A DNA stretch of 64,000 bases from Pseudoalteromonas sp. G4 (GCF_028875915.1 NZ_JAPEHW010000007.1:25343-89342); one strand, 5' to 3'. Counted from the first letter of the stretch, positions 45,514 to 56,102 are shown. Numbers and translations: made by a program. The notes: generated by a model not told the origin, from the letters alone.

Positions 45514-46998
45514 TTAAACGTCTAGTAATAAACGTGTTGGATCTTCTAGTAGTTCCTTAATTGTAACTAAGAAACCAACAGATTCTTTACCATCGATTTG
45601 ACGGTGGTCATACGATAGTGCTAGGTACATCATAGGTAAAATTTCAACTTTACCATTTACCGCCATTGGACGCTCTTGGATTTTGTGCATACCAAGAATA
45701 GATGATTGCGGTAAGTTGATGATTGGCGTAGATAGTAATGAACCAAATACACCACCGTTAGTAATAGTGAAGTTACCACCTGTCATGTCATCAACAGTAA
45801 GTTTACCGTCACGACCTTTAAGTGCTAATTCACGAATACCTTTTTCAATTTCAGCAACTGACAGCTTGTCACAGTCACGAAGTACTGGTGTCACAAGACC
45901 ACGCGGTGTAGAAACTGCGATGCTGATATCGAAGTAGTTGTGATAAACAATGTCATCACCGTCAATAGACGCGTTTACTTCAGGGAAACGCTTAAGCGCT
46001 TCAGTAACTGCTTTCACGTAGAAAGACATGAAACCTAAACGGATGCCGTGACGCTCTTCAAATACATCTTTATATTGCTTACGAAGATCCATGATTGGTT
46101 TCATGTTAACTTCGTTGAATGTAGTAAGCATTGCAGTTGAATTCTTAGCTTCAAGAAGACGGTTAGCAATTGTCTTACGGAGACGTGTCATAGGAACACG
46201 TTTTTGCGTACGCTCACCAAGTGCAACAGCTGGTGCTGCCGCCGCAGGAGCTGAAGCAGGTTTAGCTGCTGGTGCTTTTAAGAATGCGTCTACATCTTCT
46301 TTTGTGATACGACCGCCTTTGCCAGAACCTTTGATTTGTGAAGCATCAAGGCCTTTTTCTGCAATTAGACGACGAACAGAAGGTGTTAATACGTCTGAAT
46401 TTTCATCAGATGCTGCTGGCGCTTCAGCTGTTGCTGCTGGTGCTGCCGCCGCAGGTGCTGCACCTGCAACTAGTTTACCAATTACTTGTTCGCCAAGTAC
46501 TGTGTCGCCTTCTGCGTGAATGTGATCACCCATTACACCATCTTCTGGCGCTACAACTTCAAGAACAACTTTGTCAGTTTCGATGTCTACTAGGTTTTGG
46601 TCACGGCTTACCGCTTCACCTGGTTGAACATGCCATGTTGCAATCGTAGCGTCTGCTACTGATTCTGGAAGTACAGGAACTTTAATATCCACTTCTTTAC
46701 CTTCTGCTGCTGGCGCCGCTGCTGGCGCTGCTGTTGTTTCTGCTGGCGCAGCTGCTGCATCTGCCGCACCTAATAGTGCAATCACTTGTTCACCAAGTAC
46801 CGTTGCACCTTCCGTTTGAGAAATTTCTGTAATCACACCATCTTCCGGTGCAACTACTTCTAACACTACTTTATCTGTTTCAATATCAACAAGGTTTTGA
46901 TCGCGGCTAACTGTATCACCAACGTTCACGTGCCAAGTTGCAACTGTTGCATCTGCAACAGATTCAGGAAGAACAGGAACCTTAATTTCGGTTGTCAT
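45514..46998 (-). CDS. sucB: 2-oxoglutarate dehydrogenase E2 with two lipoyl domains
   Basis: This 494-residue dihydrolipoyl succinyltransferase has tandem lipoyl domains at about residues 4-77 and 104-177, each with Lys in [18 protein letters not shown] (Lys43 and Lys143). An Ala/Pro-rich linker joins them to the E1/E3-binding domain ([26 protein letters not shown]). The catalytic core ends at [16 protein letters not shown]. coli SucB has one lipoyl domain and about 405 residues, so this is roughly 90 residues longer. It lies 10 bp after sucA and is followed by a terminator. Confidence 0.96.
   Translation of the reverse strand: MTTEIKVPVLPESVADATVATWHVNVGDTVSRDQNLVDIETDKVVLEVVAPEDGVITEISQTEGATVLGEQVIALLGAADAAAAPAETTAAPAAAPAAEGKEVDIKVPVLPESVADATIATWHVQPGEAVSRDQNLVDIETDKVVLEVVAPEDGVMGDHIHAEGDTVLGEQVIGKLVAGAAPAAAAPAATAEAPAASDENSDVLTPSVRRLIAEKGLDASQIKGSGKGGRITKEDVDAFLKAPAAKPASAPAAAAPAVALGERTQKRVPMTRLRKTIANRLLEAKNSTAMLTTFNEVNMKPIMDLRKQYKDVFEERHGIRLGFMSFYVKAVTEALKRFPEVNASIDGDDIVYHNYFDISIAVSTPRGLVTPVLRDCDKLSVAEIEKGIRELALKGRDGKLTVDDMTGGNFTITNGGVFGSLLSTPIINLPQSSILGMHKIQERPMAVNGKVEILPMMYLALSYDHRQIDGKESVGFLVTIKELLEDPTRLLLDV
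46472..46986 (-). repeat. Tandem duplication of the lipoyl domain within sucB
   Basis: Codons for residues 5-75 and 105-175 are direct repeats with a 300-bp period, clearly alike at both protein and DNA level. For example [12 protein letters not shown] and the stretch [20 protein letters not shown] are identical in both copies. Confidence 0.88.
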
Positions 46999-47008
46999 CT
47001 CTTATTCC

Positions 47009-49801
47009 TTATTTTTTAATTGTTAGAGCGTCGGCGATCAACGCAGTTTGTTCTTTAGTATGGGTTGACATATAACCACATGCTGGTGAAGCTGATGCCT
47101 TACGACCTGCATAGCTTAAGTTAGCACCTTGTGGAATTGCTTCCCAGAAATGGTGTTGCGAGCAATACCAAGCACCTTGGTTTTGCGGCTCTTCTTGACA
47201 CCATACGAAATCTTTAACATGTTGGTAACGCTGCATAATTGTTTCCATTTCCGCGTGTGGGAATGGGTACAATTGCTCAACACGTACAATAGCAACATTG
47301 TTTAGCTCTTGTTCACGACGCTGTTGCAGTAGCTCGTAGTAAACCTTACCGCTACAGAACACAACACGCTCAACTTTGCTTGCATCAATATCATCGATTT
47401 CATCAATCATATTGTGGAAAATACCCGTTGATAGCTCTTCAAGGCTTGAAACAGCAAGTGGGTGACGCAGTAATGATTTAGGTGTCATAACAATCAATGG
47501 ACGACGCAGAGGGCGAACTGATTGACGACGGATCATTGCGTAAACTTGAGCTGGGGTTGACGGCACACATACTTGCATGTTGTGGTCAGCACATAGCTGT
47601 AAGAAGCGCTCTAAACGTGCAGAGCTGTGCTCTGGACCTTGGCCTTCATAACCATGAGGTAGCAGTATAGTTAAGCCACATAAACGGCCCCATTTTTGCT
47701 CACCCGAACTTAAGAATTGGTCAAATACAACCTGTGCGCCGTTAGCAAAGTCACCGAACTGCGCTTCCCAACATACAAGTGATGTTGGTTCTGCAGTTGC
47801 ATAACCGTATTCAAACGCAAGTACCGCTTCTTCAGATAATACCGAATCGTACACTTCAAACGCACCTTGTTCAGGGCGAATATTTTGTAGCGGCAGATAG
47901 GTAGATGCATCTGCTTGGTTGTGTACTACTGCATGACGGTGGAAGAACGTACCACGACCAGAATCCTGACCGGTAATACGAATATCTGTACCTTCGTCTA
48001 CTAGTGATGCGTAAGCAAGTGTTTCAGCCATACCCCAATCAAGCGGCTTTTCGCCTGCTGCCATCGCTTTACGATCATCGTAAATTTTCTTAACGCGAGA
48101 CTGTGCTTTGTGGTTTTCAGGGTAATTAGCAACTGATCCACCCAAAGCTTTTAGCTTATCAAGCGGCAGCGCTGGATCGTATGCAACGTCCCAATCGTGA
48201 CCAACAAACTTAGACCAATCTGATGAGTGCTTAGTATCTGGTTGAATTTCATCAACAACGCAAACACCGTTATCTAAACCGTTACGGTAATCATCAGCTA
48301 ATCTCTTCGCTTCATCAGCGCTTAATACACCTTCAGAAACTAGTTTTTGAGCATAGATTTCACGTGGCACTGGGTGCTTTTTAATTTTCTGATACATTAA
48401 TGGCTGAGTTGCATTAGGCTCATCAGCTTCATTGTGACCGTGACGACGGTAACACACTAAATCGATTACAACATCACGCTTAAACTTGTTACGGAAATCA
48501 AGTGCAAGCTGTGTTACAAAAGCAACCGCTTCAGGATCATCAGAATTCACATGGAAAATTGGTGCCTGAACCATTTTAGCGATATCAGTACAGTATTCAG
48601 TTGAGCGAACATCTTCTTGTTTGTTTGTTGTGAAACCTACCTGGTTGTTTACAACGATACGAACTGAACCACCCACGCTGAACGCACGTGTTTGTGATAA
48701 GTTAAAGGTTTCTTGAACTACACCTTGGCCAGCGATTGCCGAGTCACCATGAATAGTGATTGGTAATGCTTTTGAACCATTAGTACAACCTAAACGGTCA
48801 AGACGTGCACGTACAGAACCCATAACCACAGGGTTAACGATTTCAAGGTGAGAAGGGTTAAATGCAAGTGCCATATGCACGTTGCCACCCGTAGTAGCGA
48901 AATCAGATGAGTAACCCATGTGGTATTTAACGTCACCAGAACCTGCTAATTCGCCATATTTACCAGCGAATTCATCAAAAAGAACTTGTGGGTTTTTACC
49001 AAGTACGTTAACTAAAACGTTTAAACGACCACGGTGTGCCATACCAATAACGGCTTCTTCCTGACCACTTTCCCCTGCTCTGTGAATTAATTCTTTAAGC
49101 ATAGGTACTAACGCATCGCCACCTTCAAGTGAGAATGCGCCTAGGTATTTTTCAAGACCATCAGCAGCCGTAAGGCCTTTAAGGATACGTAACTTAGTTT
49201 CAGTGTTAAATTGAGGCTGGGCAAAGTTAGATTCTAAACGCTGTTGTAACCAACGTTTTTCTTCTGTAGACGTAATATGCATATATTCAGCGCCAATCGA
49301 ACCACAATAGGTTTTCTTAAGTGCTGCATATAAGTCTTTTAGTTTCATAGTGTCACTGCCACAAGCGAATGACCCTACGTTGAATTCTTTATCTAGGTCA
49401 GAATCCGTTAAATCGTGGTGTTCAAGTGTCAAATCACGCACTTTTTCACGCTGCCACAAACCTAATGGGTCAAGATTTGCGTTTTGGTGACCACGGAAAC
49501 GGTATGCATTAATTAATTGCAGAACCCTAACCTGTTTTGCATCAGATGCGCCACCTGCTGCAACGACTACTTCTTTATGCTTGTTTTTCGCAAGCTCGGC
49601 AAATTGTGCTTTTATTTCGGAATGCTTTACATCTACATCCACGCCTTCTACTTTCGGTAGTGCGTCAAACACTTCACGCCATTCGTCAGATACTGATGTT
49701 GCGTCATCTAAGTACGCTTCATACAGTTCTTCTACGTATGCAACGTTACCACCGTTAAAGTGAGAAGACTCTAGCCATGCCTTCATTACACCTTCGTGCA
49801 T
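47009..49801 (-). CDS. sucA: 2-oxoglutarate dehydrogenase E1
   Basis: This 930-residue thiamine diphosphate enzyme has an N-terminal E2-interacting stretch (MKAWLESSHFNGGNVAYVEELYEAYL). Core motifs include GMAHRGRLNVLVNVLGK, IHGDSAIAGQGVVQETFNLS, FTTNKQEDVRSTEYCTDIAKM and RRHGHNEADEPNATQPLMY. It decarboxylates 2-oxoglutarate in the TCA cycle. Length matches E. coli SucA (933). It follows sdhB after a 93-bp gap with a stem-loop. Confidence 0.98.
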   Translation of the reverse strand: MHEGVMKAWLESSHFNGGNVAYVEELYEAYLDDATSVSDEWREVFDALPKVEGVDVDVKHSEIKAQFAELAKNKHKEVVVAAGGASDAKQVRVLQLINAYRFRGHQNANLDPLGLWQREKVRDLTLEHHDLTDSDLDKEFNVGSFACGSDTMKLKDLYAALKKTYCGSIGAEYMHITSTEEKRWLQQRLESNFAQPQFNTETKLRILKGLTAADGLEKYLGAFSLEGGDALVPMLKELIHRAGESGQEEAVIGMAHRGRLNVLVNVLGKNPQVLFDEFAGKYGELAGSGDVKYHMGYSSDFATTGGNVHMALAFNPSHLEIVNPVVMGSVRARLDRLGCTNGSKALPITIHGDSAIAGQGVVQETFNLSQTRAFSVGGSVRIVVNNQVGFTTNKQEDVRSTEYCTDIAKMVQAPIFHVNSDDPEAVAFVTQLALDFRNKFKRDVVIDLVCYRRHGHNEADEPNATQPLMYQKIKKHPVPREIYAQKLVSEGVLSADEAKRLADDYRNGLDNGVCVVDEIQPDTKHSSDWSKFVGHDWDVAYDPALPLDKLKALGGSVANYPENHKAQSRVKKIYDDRKAMAAGEKPLDWGMAETLAYASLVDEGTDIRITGQDSGRGTFFHRHAVVHNQADASTYLPLQNIRPEQGAFEVYDSVLSEEAVLAFEYGYATAEPTSLVCWEAQFGDFANGAQVVFDQFLSSGEQKWGRLCGLTILLPHGYEGQGPEHSSARLERFLQLCADHNMQVCVPSTPAQVYAMIRRQSVRPLRRPLIVMTPKSLLRHPLAVSSLEELSTGIFHNMIDEIDDIDASKVERVVFCSGKVYYELLQQRREQELNNVAIVRVEQLYPFPHAEMETIMQRYQHVKDFVWCQEEPQNQGAWYCSQHHFWEAIPQGANLSYAGRKASASPACGYMSTHTKEQTALIADALTIKK

Positions 49802-49846
49802 TTATAAGCCCTTTTTACTAGCGCAGAATACTAAGTTTTAGTTAAA

Positions 49847-49871
49847 CGGCGATAACATCATGTTATCGCCG
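49847..49871 (-). promoter_or_regulatory. Stem-loop between sdhB and sucA
   Basis: CGGCGATAACA, loop TCA and TGTTATCGCCG form a perfect 11-bp stem. In the direction of transcription only TTTAACTAAAA follows, so termination would be weak. It may limit or process read-through from sdh into suc. Confidence 0.5.
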
Positions 49872-49894
49872 CAGTGTTTGTGTTACTGCCGTTT

Positions 49895-50605
49895 TTATAC
49901 AGAACGGTTTAGTAACATAGACTTAATGTGGCCAATTGCCTTAGTTGGATTAAGGCCTTTAGGACACACGTTGACACAGTTCATAATGCCGTGACAACGG
50001 AATACGCTGAATGCATCGTCTAAATCTGCTAAACGTTCTTCAGTCGCCGTGTCACGGCTATCAGCTAAGAAACGGTAAGCGTGTAGCAAACCAGCAGGAC
50101 CAATGAACTTGTCAGGGTTCCACCAGAATGATGGGCATGAAGTTGAACAACATGCACATAAGATACACTCATATAAACCATCAAGCTTGTCACGCTCTTC
50201 AATTGATTGAAGGCGCTCTTCACCGCCTGTTGGCTTATCGTTGATTAAGAATGGCTTAACTTTCTCGTATTGTGAATAGAATTGAGACATATCAATTACT
50301 AAATCACGAACAACTGGTAAGCCTGGTAATGGACGAATAACGATTTTACCCTTACCTAGTGCAGATAGTGGAGTAATACACGCTAAACCGTTTTTACCAT
50401 TCATGTTTACACCGTCAGAACCACATACACCTTCACGGCATGAACGACGGAAAGAAAGTGTTGGATCTTGCTCTTTTAATTGTAAAAGTGCATCCAATAC
50501 CATCATATCGCGACCTTCTTCTACCTCAAGGGTATAGTCTTGCATACGCGGCGCGTTGTCTACATCTGGATTGTAACGATAGACAGAAAATTGTAATTGT
50601 GCCAT
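49895..50605 (-). CDS. sdhB: Succinate dehydrogenase iron-sulfur subunit
   Basis: This 236-residue protein has the [2Fe-2S] motif SCREGVCGSDGVNMNG, the [4Fe-4S] motif CILCACCSTSCPSFWWN, and the [3Fe-4S]-linked CHGIMNCVNVCPKGLNP. It carries electrons from SdhA to quinone at the membrane anchor. It lies 11 bp after sdhA. Confidence 0.98.
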   Translation of the reverse strand: MAQLQFSVYRYNPDVDNAPRMQDYTLEVEEGRDMMVLDALLQLKEQDPTLSFRRSCREGVCGSDGVNMNGKNGLACITPLSALGKGKIVIRPLPGLPVVRDLVIDMSQFYSQYEKVKPFLINDKPTGGEERLQSIEERDKLDGLYECILCACCSTSCPSFWWNPDKFIGPAGLLHAYRFLADSRDTATEERLADLDDAFSVFRCHGIMNCVNVCPKGLNPTKAIGHIKSMLLNRSV

Positions 50606-50616
50606 TGACTTCGCTC

Positions 50617-52389
50617 CTAGTAAGTACGTGCTTTAGGTGGGAAGGCTTCACGTGTTTTAGGTGAGAAGTTCACCTCACGCTTAGACATTTCTTCCGTCAC
50701 TGGGCTATAAACTGAGTGACATAACCAGTTTTCATCGTCACGCTCTGGGAAATCGAAGCGCGAATGTGCACCACGGCTTTCTGTACGGAAATTCGCAGCA
50801 ACAGCTGTTGAGTACGCAGTTTCCATTAAGTTATCTAGCTCTAAACACTCAATACGTTGCGTGTTGAACTCAGATGACTTGTCGTCAAGACGTGCGTGCT
50901 GTAGACGTTCACGAATTTCTTTAAGCTCTGTAAGACCTGTTGCCATTGCATCACCTTCACGGAATACCGAGAAGTTAAGCTGCATGCATTTTTGTAGGTC
51001 TTTCTTGATCTGTACTGGGTCTTCACCTTGGCCTGGTTTAGAAGTTTCCCAACGATTGAAACGAGCCATCGCTGCTTCTAGATCAGATTCAGAAGCTTCT
51101 TTCGAAATTTCAGCATCTTTTAGGTATTGACCAAGGAAGTTACCCGCTGCACGACCGAATACAACAAGGTCAAGTAGTGAGTTACCACCTAAGCGGTTTG
51201 CACCGTGTACAGATACACATGCAATTTCACCTACTGCGAATAAACCTTCAACTAATTTCTCATTACCTGCACCATCTACGTTAATAACTTGACCATTAAC
51301 GTTAGTTGGTACACCACCCATCATGTAGTGACATGTTGGGATTACAGGAATTGGTTCTTTTGCAGGGTCAACGTGTGCGAATGTCTTAGAAAGATCACAT
51401 ACACCTGGAAGACGAAGGTTTAGCATTTCAGCACCTAAGTGGTCTAACTTAAGTTTGATGTGCGTACCCCAAGGGCCTTCGCAACCACGACCTTCACGAA
51501 TTTCTGTCATCATTGCACGAGCAACAACGTCACGACCTGCTAAGTCTTTTGCGTTTGGTGCGTAACGTTCCATGAAGCGTTCGCCGTCTTTATTTAGAAG
51601 GTAACCACCTTCACCACGACAACCTTCTGTAACAAGTGTACCTGCACCTGCAATACCCGTTGGGTGGAACTGCCACATTTCCATGTCTTGCATTGAAATG
51701 CCAGCACGTGTTGCCATACCAACACCGTCACCTGTGTTAATGTGCGCGTTTGTTGTTGATGCGAAGATACGACCTGCACCACCAGTTGCTAAAACAACCG
51801 CTTTAGATTTGAAGTAAACTACTTCGCCGCTTTCGATATCGATAGCAGTACAACCAACAACGTCACCCTTGTCGTTTTTAACAAGGTCTAATGCGTACCA
51901 TTCAGAGAACACATTTGTTTTGTTTTTAACGTTTTGTTGATATAGGCAGTGAAGAAGCGCGTGACCAGTACGGTCAGCTGCTGCTGCAGTACGTGCAGCT
52001 TGTTCGCCACCAAAGTTTTTCGATTGACCACCGAAAGGACGTTGGTAAACACGGCCATTTTCAAAACGTGAAAATGGTAAACCCATGTTTTCTAATTCTG
52101 TAATTGCTTCAGGACCTGTTTTGGTCATGTATTCAATCGCGTCTTGGTCACCGATGTAATCAGAACCTTTTACCGTATCGTACATGTGCCATTCCCAGTT
52201 ATCTTCGTGGGAATTACCTAAAGCAACTGTGATACCACCTTGTGCAGACACCGTATGAGAACGGGTTGGGAATACTTTAGAAATAAGTGCACAAGTTTTA
52301 CCTGATTCACTGATAGCCAGTGCAGCACGCATACCCGCACCACCGGCACCAATTACTACAGCGTCAAATTCTCTTGTTGAAATAGCCAC
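50617..52389 (-). CDS. sdhA: Succinate dehydrogenase flavoprotein subunit
   Basis: This 590-residue flavoprotein has the dinucleotide motif [14 protein letters not shown] and His45 in [10 protein letters not shown] for covalent FAD, the same position as in E. coli. Substrate-binding segments GEGGYLLN and [19 protein letters not shown] are also present. It oxidises succinate to fumarate as part of complex II. It starts one base after the sdhD stop. Confidence 0.98.
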   Translation of the reverse strand: MAISTREFDAVVIGAGGAGMRAALAISESGKTCALISKVFPTRSHTVSAQGGITVALGNSHEDNWEWHMYDTVKGSDYIGDQDAIEYMTKTGPEAITELENMGLPFSRFENGRVYQRPFGGQSKNFGGEQAARTAAAADRTGHALLHCLYQQNVKNKTNVFSEWYALDLVKNDKGDVVGCTAIDIESGEVVYFKSKAVVLATGGAGRIFASTTNAHINTGDGVGMATRAGISMQDMEMWQFHPTGIAGAGTLVTEGCRGEGGYLLNKDGERFMERYAPNAKDLAGRDVVARAMMTEIREGRGCEGPWGTHIKLKLDHLGAEMLNLRLPGVCDLSKTFAHVDPAKEPIPVIPTCHYMMGGVPTNVNGQVINVDGAGNEKLVEGLFAVGEIACVSVHGANRLGGNSLLDLVVFGRAAGNFLGQYLKDAEISKEASESDLEAAMARFNRWETSKPGQGEDPVQIKKDLQKCMQLNFSVFREGDAMATGLTELKEIRERLQHARLDDKSSEFNTQRIECLELDNLMETAYSTAVAANFRTESRGAHSRFDFPERDDENWLCHSVYSPVTEEMSKREVNFSPKTREAFPPKARTY

Positions 52390-52737
52390 TTACACACTCC
52401 AAAGAACAAAGAAACCAACAGCTACATATGCAAAAGCCATCAGGTTTAGGAAAAAGCCTAGGATTGCGCGCAATTTAGCGTTCTTAACATAGTCAGTTAG
52501 AACTTGCCACAAACCAATACGGGTATGAACCATCATGCAAACTAGCGCAGCTAAGGTATACACTTTTACTGCTAAGTTAGAAAATAATCCCTGCCACGCT
52601 TCAAACGTTACAGTTGGAGTAGTAAGAAAATACCCTAAGATAAACAGAGCATATGACGCTAATACAAGTGCTGTTGCACGTAATGATACAAAATCTTGTA
52701 CACCGTCGCGTTTTAGAGATGCTTGATTAACTACCAT
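52390..52737 (-). CDS. sdhD: Succinate dehydrogenase membrane anchor
   Basis: This 115-residue protein has three membrane helices. It starts MVVNQASLKRDGVQDFVSLRATAL, matching E. coli SdhD (MVSNASALGRNGVHDF). The haem-ligand His is in MMVHTRIGLWQVLTDYV. The start overlaps the sdhC stop by several bases; further upstream in-frame starts would lie inside sdhC and lack support. Confidence 0.93.
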   Translation of the reverse strand: MVVNQASLKRDGVQDFVSLRATALVLASYALFILGYFLTTPTVTFEAWQGLFSNLAVKVYTLAALVCMMVHTRIGLWQVLTDYVKNAKLRAILGFFLNLMAFAYVAVGFFVLWSV

Positions 52738-53105
52738 ATCCATACTCCTGCTAACACGGCTAATACAACCCATAGTGCTATTACAAACTTAGCACTTGCG
52801 TTACCTGAACCTAATTCTTCAAAACGACCCATATCCATTAGAAGGTGACGTACACCTGCAACTAAGTGATACAGAAGCGCGATTACCGCACCCCATGCAA
52901 TGAATTTGGCAATGAACCCGGTAAACAGGCTCTTGACGAATTCAAAACCTTGAGGAGAAGAAAGTGATTCAGACCATGCCCAAATTACAAAAGATAAAGC
53001 GAAGAACAACGCTACACCTGATATACGGTGAAGAATTGAAGCTTTAGCAGTTGCTGGCATCGAGATAGTAGATAAATCTAGATTTACAGGTCTTTGCTTT
53101 TTCAC
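52731..53105 (-). CDS. sdhC: Succinate dehydrogenase cytochrome b556 subunit
   Basis: This 124-residue protein with three membrane helices includes KKQRPVNLDLSTISMPATAKASILHRISGV and the haem-ligand His in YHLVAGVRHLLMDMG. I chose the GTG at 53105 because it gives the conserved VKKQRPVNLDL start. The frame stays open upstream to a TTG or ATG-like start at 53231, but that part is not conserved and overlaps the predicted leader. GTG plus a weak ribosome binding site may keep translation moderate. Confidence 0.9.
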   Translation of the reverse strand: MKKQRPVNLDLSTISMPATAKASILHRISGVALFFALSFVIWAWSESLSSPQGFEFVKSLFTGFIAKFIAWGAVIALLYHLVAGVRHLLMDMGRFEELGSGNASAKFVIALWVVLAVLAGVWIW

Positions 53106-53245
53106 TGTTACTTGCCCATTGACTCTAAGGAGTCCAACTATTGTTGTTATAACCCACCAAGTAATTGATGGAACCATCAAAGTGAAATTTGCCACACCGT
53201 AATGACGAGTTACAGTATGAAAAAACAGCATTCACTTCAGACGAA

Positions 53246-53269
53246 AGGCATTCACCATTCAGAATGCCT
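53246..53269 (-). promoter_or_regulatory. Stem-loop at the predicted 5' end of the sdh mRNA
   Basis: AGGCATTC, an 8-base loop and GAATGCCT form a perfect 8-bp stem. Its outer base is at 53269, within a base or two of the start site expected from the promoter at 53275-53303. Confidence 0.5.
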
Positions 53270-53274
53270 ACCAC

Positions 53275-53303
53275 AGTATATAAGACCATATGGCCTATTA
53301 CAA
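53275..53303 (-). promoter_or_regulatory. Candidate sdhCDAB promoter
   Basis: On the reverse strand TTGTAA (53298-53303), a 17-bp spacer and TATACT (53275-53280). The leader to the sdhC GTG would be about 165 nt. Confidence 0.65.
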
Positions 53304-53494
53304 TTCTTGTTTAATAAGAGGTGCTTGCGAAGTAGCCATTGGTATAATATTTATTCGATCGAAGAATAGTTATCATCAATTGATGCATTTAAATTGACTT
53401 TCTTCCCTATTTATAAGTTAGAATAGATAGAATTTGCTTAACATCCGTATCAAAAATAACAAACTGGTTTGTTATATTTAAAGGAGATAATTAG

Positions 53495-54781
53495 ATGGCA
53501 GACAAAAAAGCCACGGTCCATATTGATGGGCTAGATCCTATCGAACTTCCTATTTACTCTGGCACAGCTGGTCAGGACGTTATTGACGTTCGCACCCTTG
53601 GCAGCCATGGTTACTTCACGTTCGACCCGGGTTTCATGTCTACTGGTTCATGTGAATCAGCTATCACTTACATTGATGGTGCTAAAGGTGTTTTATTACA
53701 CCGCGGCTATGCAATTGATGAGTTAGCTGAAAAATCAAACTATATCGAGCTTTGTTACTTACTTTTAAACGGTGAGTTACCAAATGCAGAGCAATTAGCT
53801 GGTTTTGAAAACGAAATCACAACTAACACTATGCTTCACGAAAAAATTGGTGCTTTCTTCCAAGGTTTCCGTGTAGATTCTCACCCAATGGCAATGCTAT
53901 GTGGTGTTGTTGGTGCACTTTCTTCTTTCTACCACAAAGATTTAGACATCACAGATCCTGCGCAACGTCACCGTAGCGCTGTTCGTCTAATTGCGAAATT
54001 ACCGACAATTGCGGCGATGTGTTACAAATACAACATCGGTCAACCATTTGTATATCCTCGTAACGATTTAAGCTACGCTGAAAACTTCTTACATATGATG
54101 TTCTCAGTACCAGCTGAAAAATATGAAGTAAGCCCTGTTCTTGCAAAAGCAATGGACCGCATCTTCATGCTTCACGCGGATCACGAGCAAAACGCGTCAA
54201 CATCGACTGTACGTTTAGCTGGTTCATCTGGTGCTAACCCATACGCTTGTATCTCTGCTGGTATCGCGTCTCTTTGGGGTCCTGCGCACGGTGGTGCAAA
54301 CGAAGCTTGTTTAACAATGCTTGAAGAAATCGGTTCAGTAGACCGTATCGATGAATACGTTGCTAAAGCGAAAGATAAGAACGATCCGTTCCGTCTAATG
54401 GGCTTTGGTCACCGTGTTTATAAAAACTTCGACCCACGTGCAACAGTAATGCGCGAAACGTGTCACGAAGTGCTTAAAGAACTTAATATTGAAGATCCAC
54501 TACTAGACGTAGCAATGCGTTTAGAGCAAATCGCATTAGAAGACCCATACTTCATCGAGAAGAAACTTTACCCTAACGTAGATTTCTACTCAGGTATTAT
54601 TCTTAAAGCGATTGGTATTCCAACAAGTATGTTCACTGTAATCTTTGCAATGTCACGTACTGTTGGTTGGATCTCACACTGGGATGAGATGTTATCTCAG
54701 CCAGGTCAAAAGATCGGTCGTCCTCGTCAGTTATACACTGGTGAAACTAAGCGTGATTTTAAAGACGTTTCGTCTCGTTAA
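53495..54781 (+). CDS. gltA: Citrate synthase (type II)
   Basis: This 428-residue enzyme has the opening [66 protein letters not shown] (catalytic His) and [15 protein letters not shown] (second His). It is the NADH-inhibited hexameric kind typical of Gram-negative bacteria. It condenses acetyl-CoA with oxaloacetate. Divergent from sdhC, as in enterics. Confidence 0.98.
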   Translation: MADKKATVHIDGLDPIELPIYSGTAGQDVIDVRTLGSHGYFTFDPGFMSTGSCESAITYIDGAKGVLLHRGYAIDELAEKSNYIELCYLLLNGELPNAEQLAGFENEITTNTMLHEKIGAFFQGFRVDSHPMAMLCGVVGALSSFYHKDLDITDPAQRHRSAVRLIAKLPTIAAMCYKYNIGQPFVYPRNDLSYAENFLHMMFSVPAEKYEVSPVLAKAMDRIFMLHADHEQNASTSTVRLAGSSGANPYACISAGIASLWGPAHGGANEACLTMLEEIGSVDRIDEYVAKAKDKNDPFRLMGFGHRVYKNFDPRATVMRETCHEVLKELNIEDPLLDVAMRLEQIALEDPYFIEKKLYPNVDFYSGIILKAIGIPTSMFTVIFAMSRTVGWISHWDEMLSQPGQKIGRPRQLYTGETKRDFKDVSSR

Positions 54782-54794
54782 TTTCGTTTTAGAT

Positions 54795-54822
54795 AAAAAA
54801 AGCCGCAATTGCGGCTTTTTTT
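54795..54822 (+). terminator. gltA terminator
   Basis: A run, AGCCGC-AATT-GCGGCT (54801-54816), then seven T. Confidence 0.9.
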
Positions 54823-54898
54823 ATAGCCGAAACATCCCTTTCATTGCCAAATATTATTCATTTCTTTAAAATCGCTGCTCAATTTTTAGGGTAGAACC

Positions 54899-56101
54899 AT
54901 GTTAGATAATCACGAAATACGGTCACAATTTCCATTTTTTTCACATTCAGATTTTATCTACCTAGATAATGGCGCTACGACTCAAAAGCCACAATGTGTA
55001 ATCGATGCACTTTGCCATTTTTATAATTTTAATAATGCTAATGTTCATCGTGGTGTTAGCCAATTAGCGAGCAATACAACACAAATGTATGAGCAAGTTC
55101 GATCTAAATTAGCTACTCATTGCGCTGTTAAACCTGACCAGATTGTGTGGACCAAAGGCGCGACAGAAGCAATTAACCTGGTTGTTTCAAGTATCGATAA
55201 ACATATAGAGCCTAACGACATCATTGTTGTATCCGCATTAGAGCATCATGCTAATTTAGTTCCATGGCAAGAATTGTGTAAACGCACTGGTGCAGAGCTG
55301 CGTGTATTACCAATTAATCAACAAGGTGTGTTAAACATTACAGCAAGTTTAAACATGATAAGCAGTTTAAAACCTAAACTTGTGGCTGTAACCCATGCAT
55401 CAAATGCCCTTGGTAATATACTACCGATAGAACAACTAATTGATGCAGCAAAAAATGTTAATGCAATCACCTTAGTAGATGGCGCACAGGCTATGCAACA
55501 TCTTAAGCCCAATTTGGACACGTTAAACAGTGATTTTTATGTGCTTTCTGCGCATAAAATGTTTGGCCCTACAGGGGTGGGTGCACTTATTGCCAAGCCT
55601 CACAGTCTTGCCCTGCTCGATACTTATCAAACTGGCGGTGAAATGATTGAGCAAGTAAGCTTTTCAAGTTCACAGTACCGTCAAGGCAATGCACGTTTTG
55701 AAGCAGGTACGCCGAACATAGCCGGTGTTATTGGTTTTGGCGCCGCTCTTGATTTTTTAAACTCAGAAGCAATGAACTTACAGCGTAGTTATGAAGAATC
55801 CTTGTATCAATACACAATTGAACAACTTAAAAAAATTGATGGTGTCACCCTTTATGGTGATTTAGAAAATAATATCGGCACTGTAAGTTTTAATTATAAA
55901 GACGAACATCACCTAGACGTTGCAACCTTATTAGATCAATCAGGCATTGTAGTGAGAAGCGGTAATCATTGTACGCAGCCACTTATGAATTTACTTGGCG
56001 TTGCAGGTACCATTCGAGTAAGTTTAAGTTGCTACAACAGCTATGAAGATATCGACAAATTTATCTTTGCACTTAAACAAGCTATTGAATTATTAGATTA
56101 A
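54899..56101 (+). CDS. csdA: Cysteine desulfurase CsdA
   Basis: This 400-residue PLP enzyme of the SufS/CsdA type has the PLP Lys220 in LSAHKMFGPTGVG, the HH pair in ALEHHANLVPW, and the catalytic Cys358 in VRSGNHCTQPL, same number as E. coli CsdA. It takes sulfur from cysteine and passes it to CsdE. The CsdA rather than SufS name rests on the neighbours csdE and tcdA; no suf genes are present. 2 bp before csdE. Confidence 0.9.
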   Translation: MLDNHEIRSQFPFFSHSDFIYLDNGATTQKPQCVIDALCHFYNFNNANVHRGVSQLASNTTQMYEQVRSKLATHCAVKPDQIVWTKGATEAINLVVSSIDKHIEPNDIIVVSALEHHANLVPWQELCKRTGAELRVLPINQQGVLNITASLNMISSLKPKLVAVTHASNALGNILPIEQLIDAAKNVNAITLVDGAQAMQHLKPNLDTLNSDFYVLSAHKMFGPTGVGALIAKPHSLALLDTYQTGGEMIEQVSFSSSQYRQGNARFEAGTPNIAGVIGFGAALDFLNSEAMNLQRSYEESLYQYTIEQLKKIDGVTLYGDLENNIGTVSFNYKDEHHLDVATLLDQSGIVVRSGNHCTQPLMNLLGVAGTIRVSLSCYNSYEDIDKFIFALKQAIELLD

Positions 56102-56102
56102 T

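Larger units (their letters stand above)
53106..53494. promoter_or_regulatory. Divergent sdhC-gltA control region
   Basis: This 389-bp gap carries the sdhC promoter and leader on the left. Two palindromes stand in the middle, TTCGATCGAA (53354-53363) and CATCAATTGATG (53374-53385). A gltA promoter candidate is TTGACT (53394-53399) with TAGAAT (53419-53424) at a longish 19-bp spacing. AAGGAG precedes the gltA ATG. Confidence 0.5.

Noticed and set aside
46091..46519. 142-codon open frame antisense to sucB
   Set aside because: It is a shadow of the Ala/Pro-rich sucB linker; composition mirrors the real gene and there is no ribosome binding site or family match.
53106..53231. Longer sdhC starting at 53231
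   Set aside because: The extra 42 residues do not resemble SdhC, and they overlap the predicted promoter-proximal leader; the conserved protein begins at the GTG at 53105.
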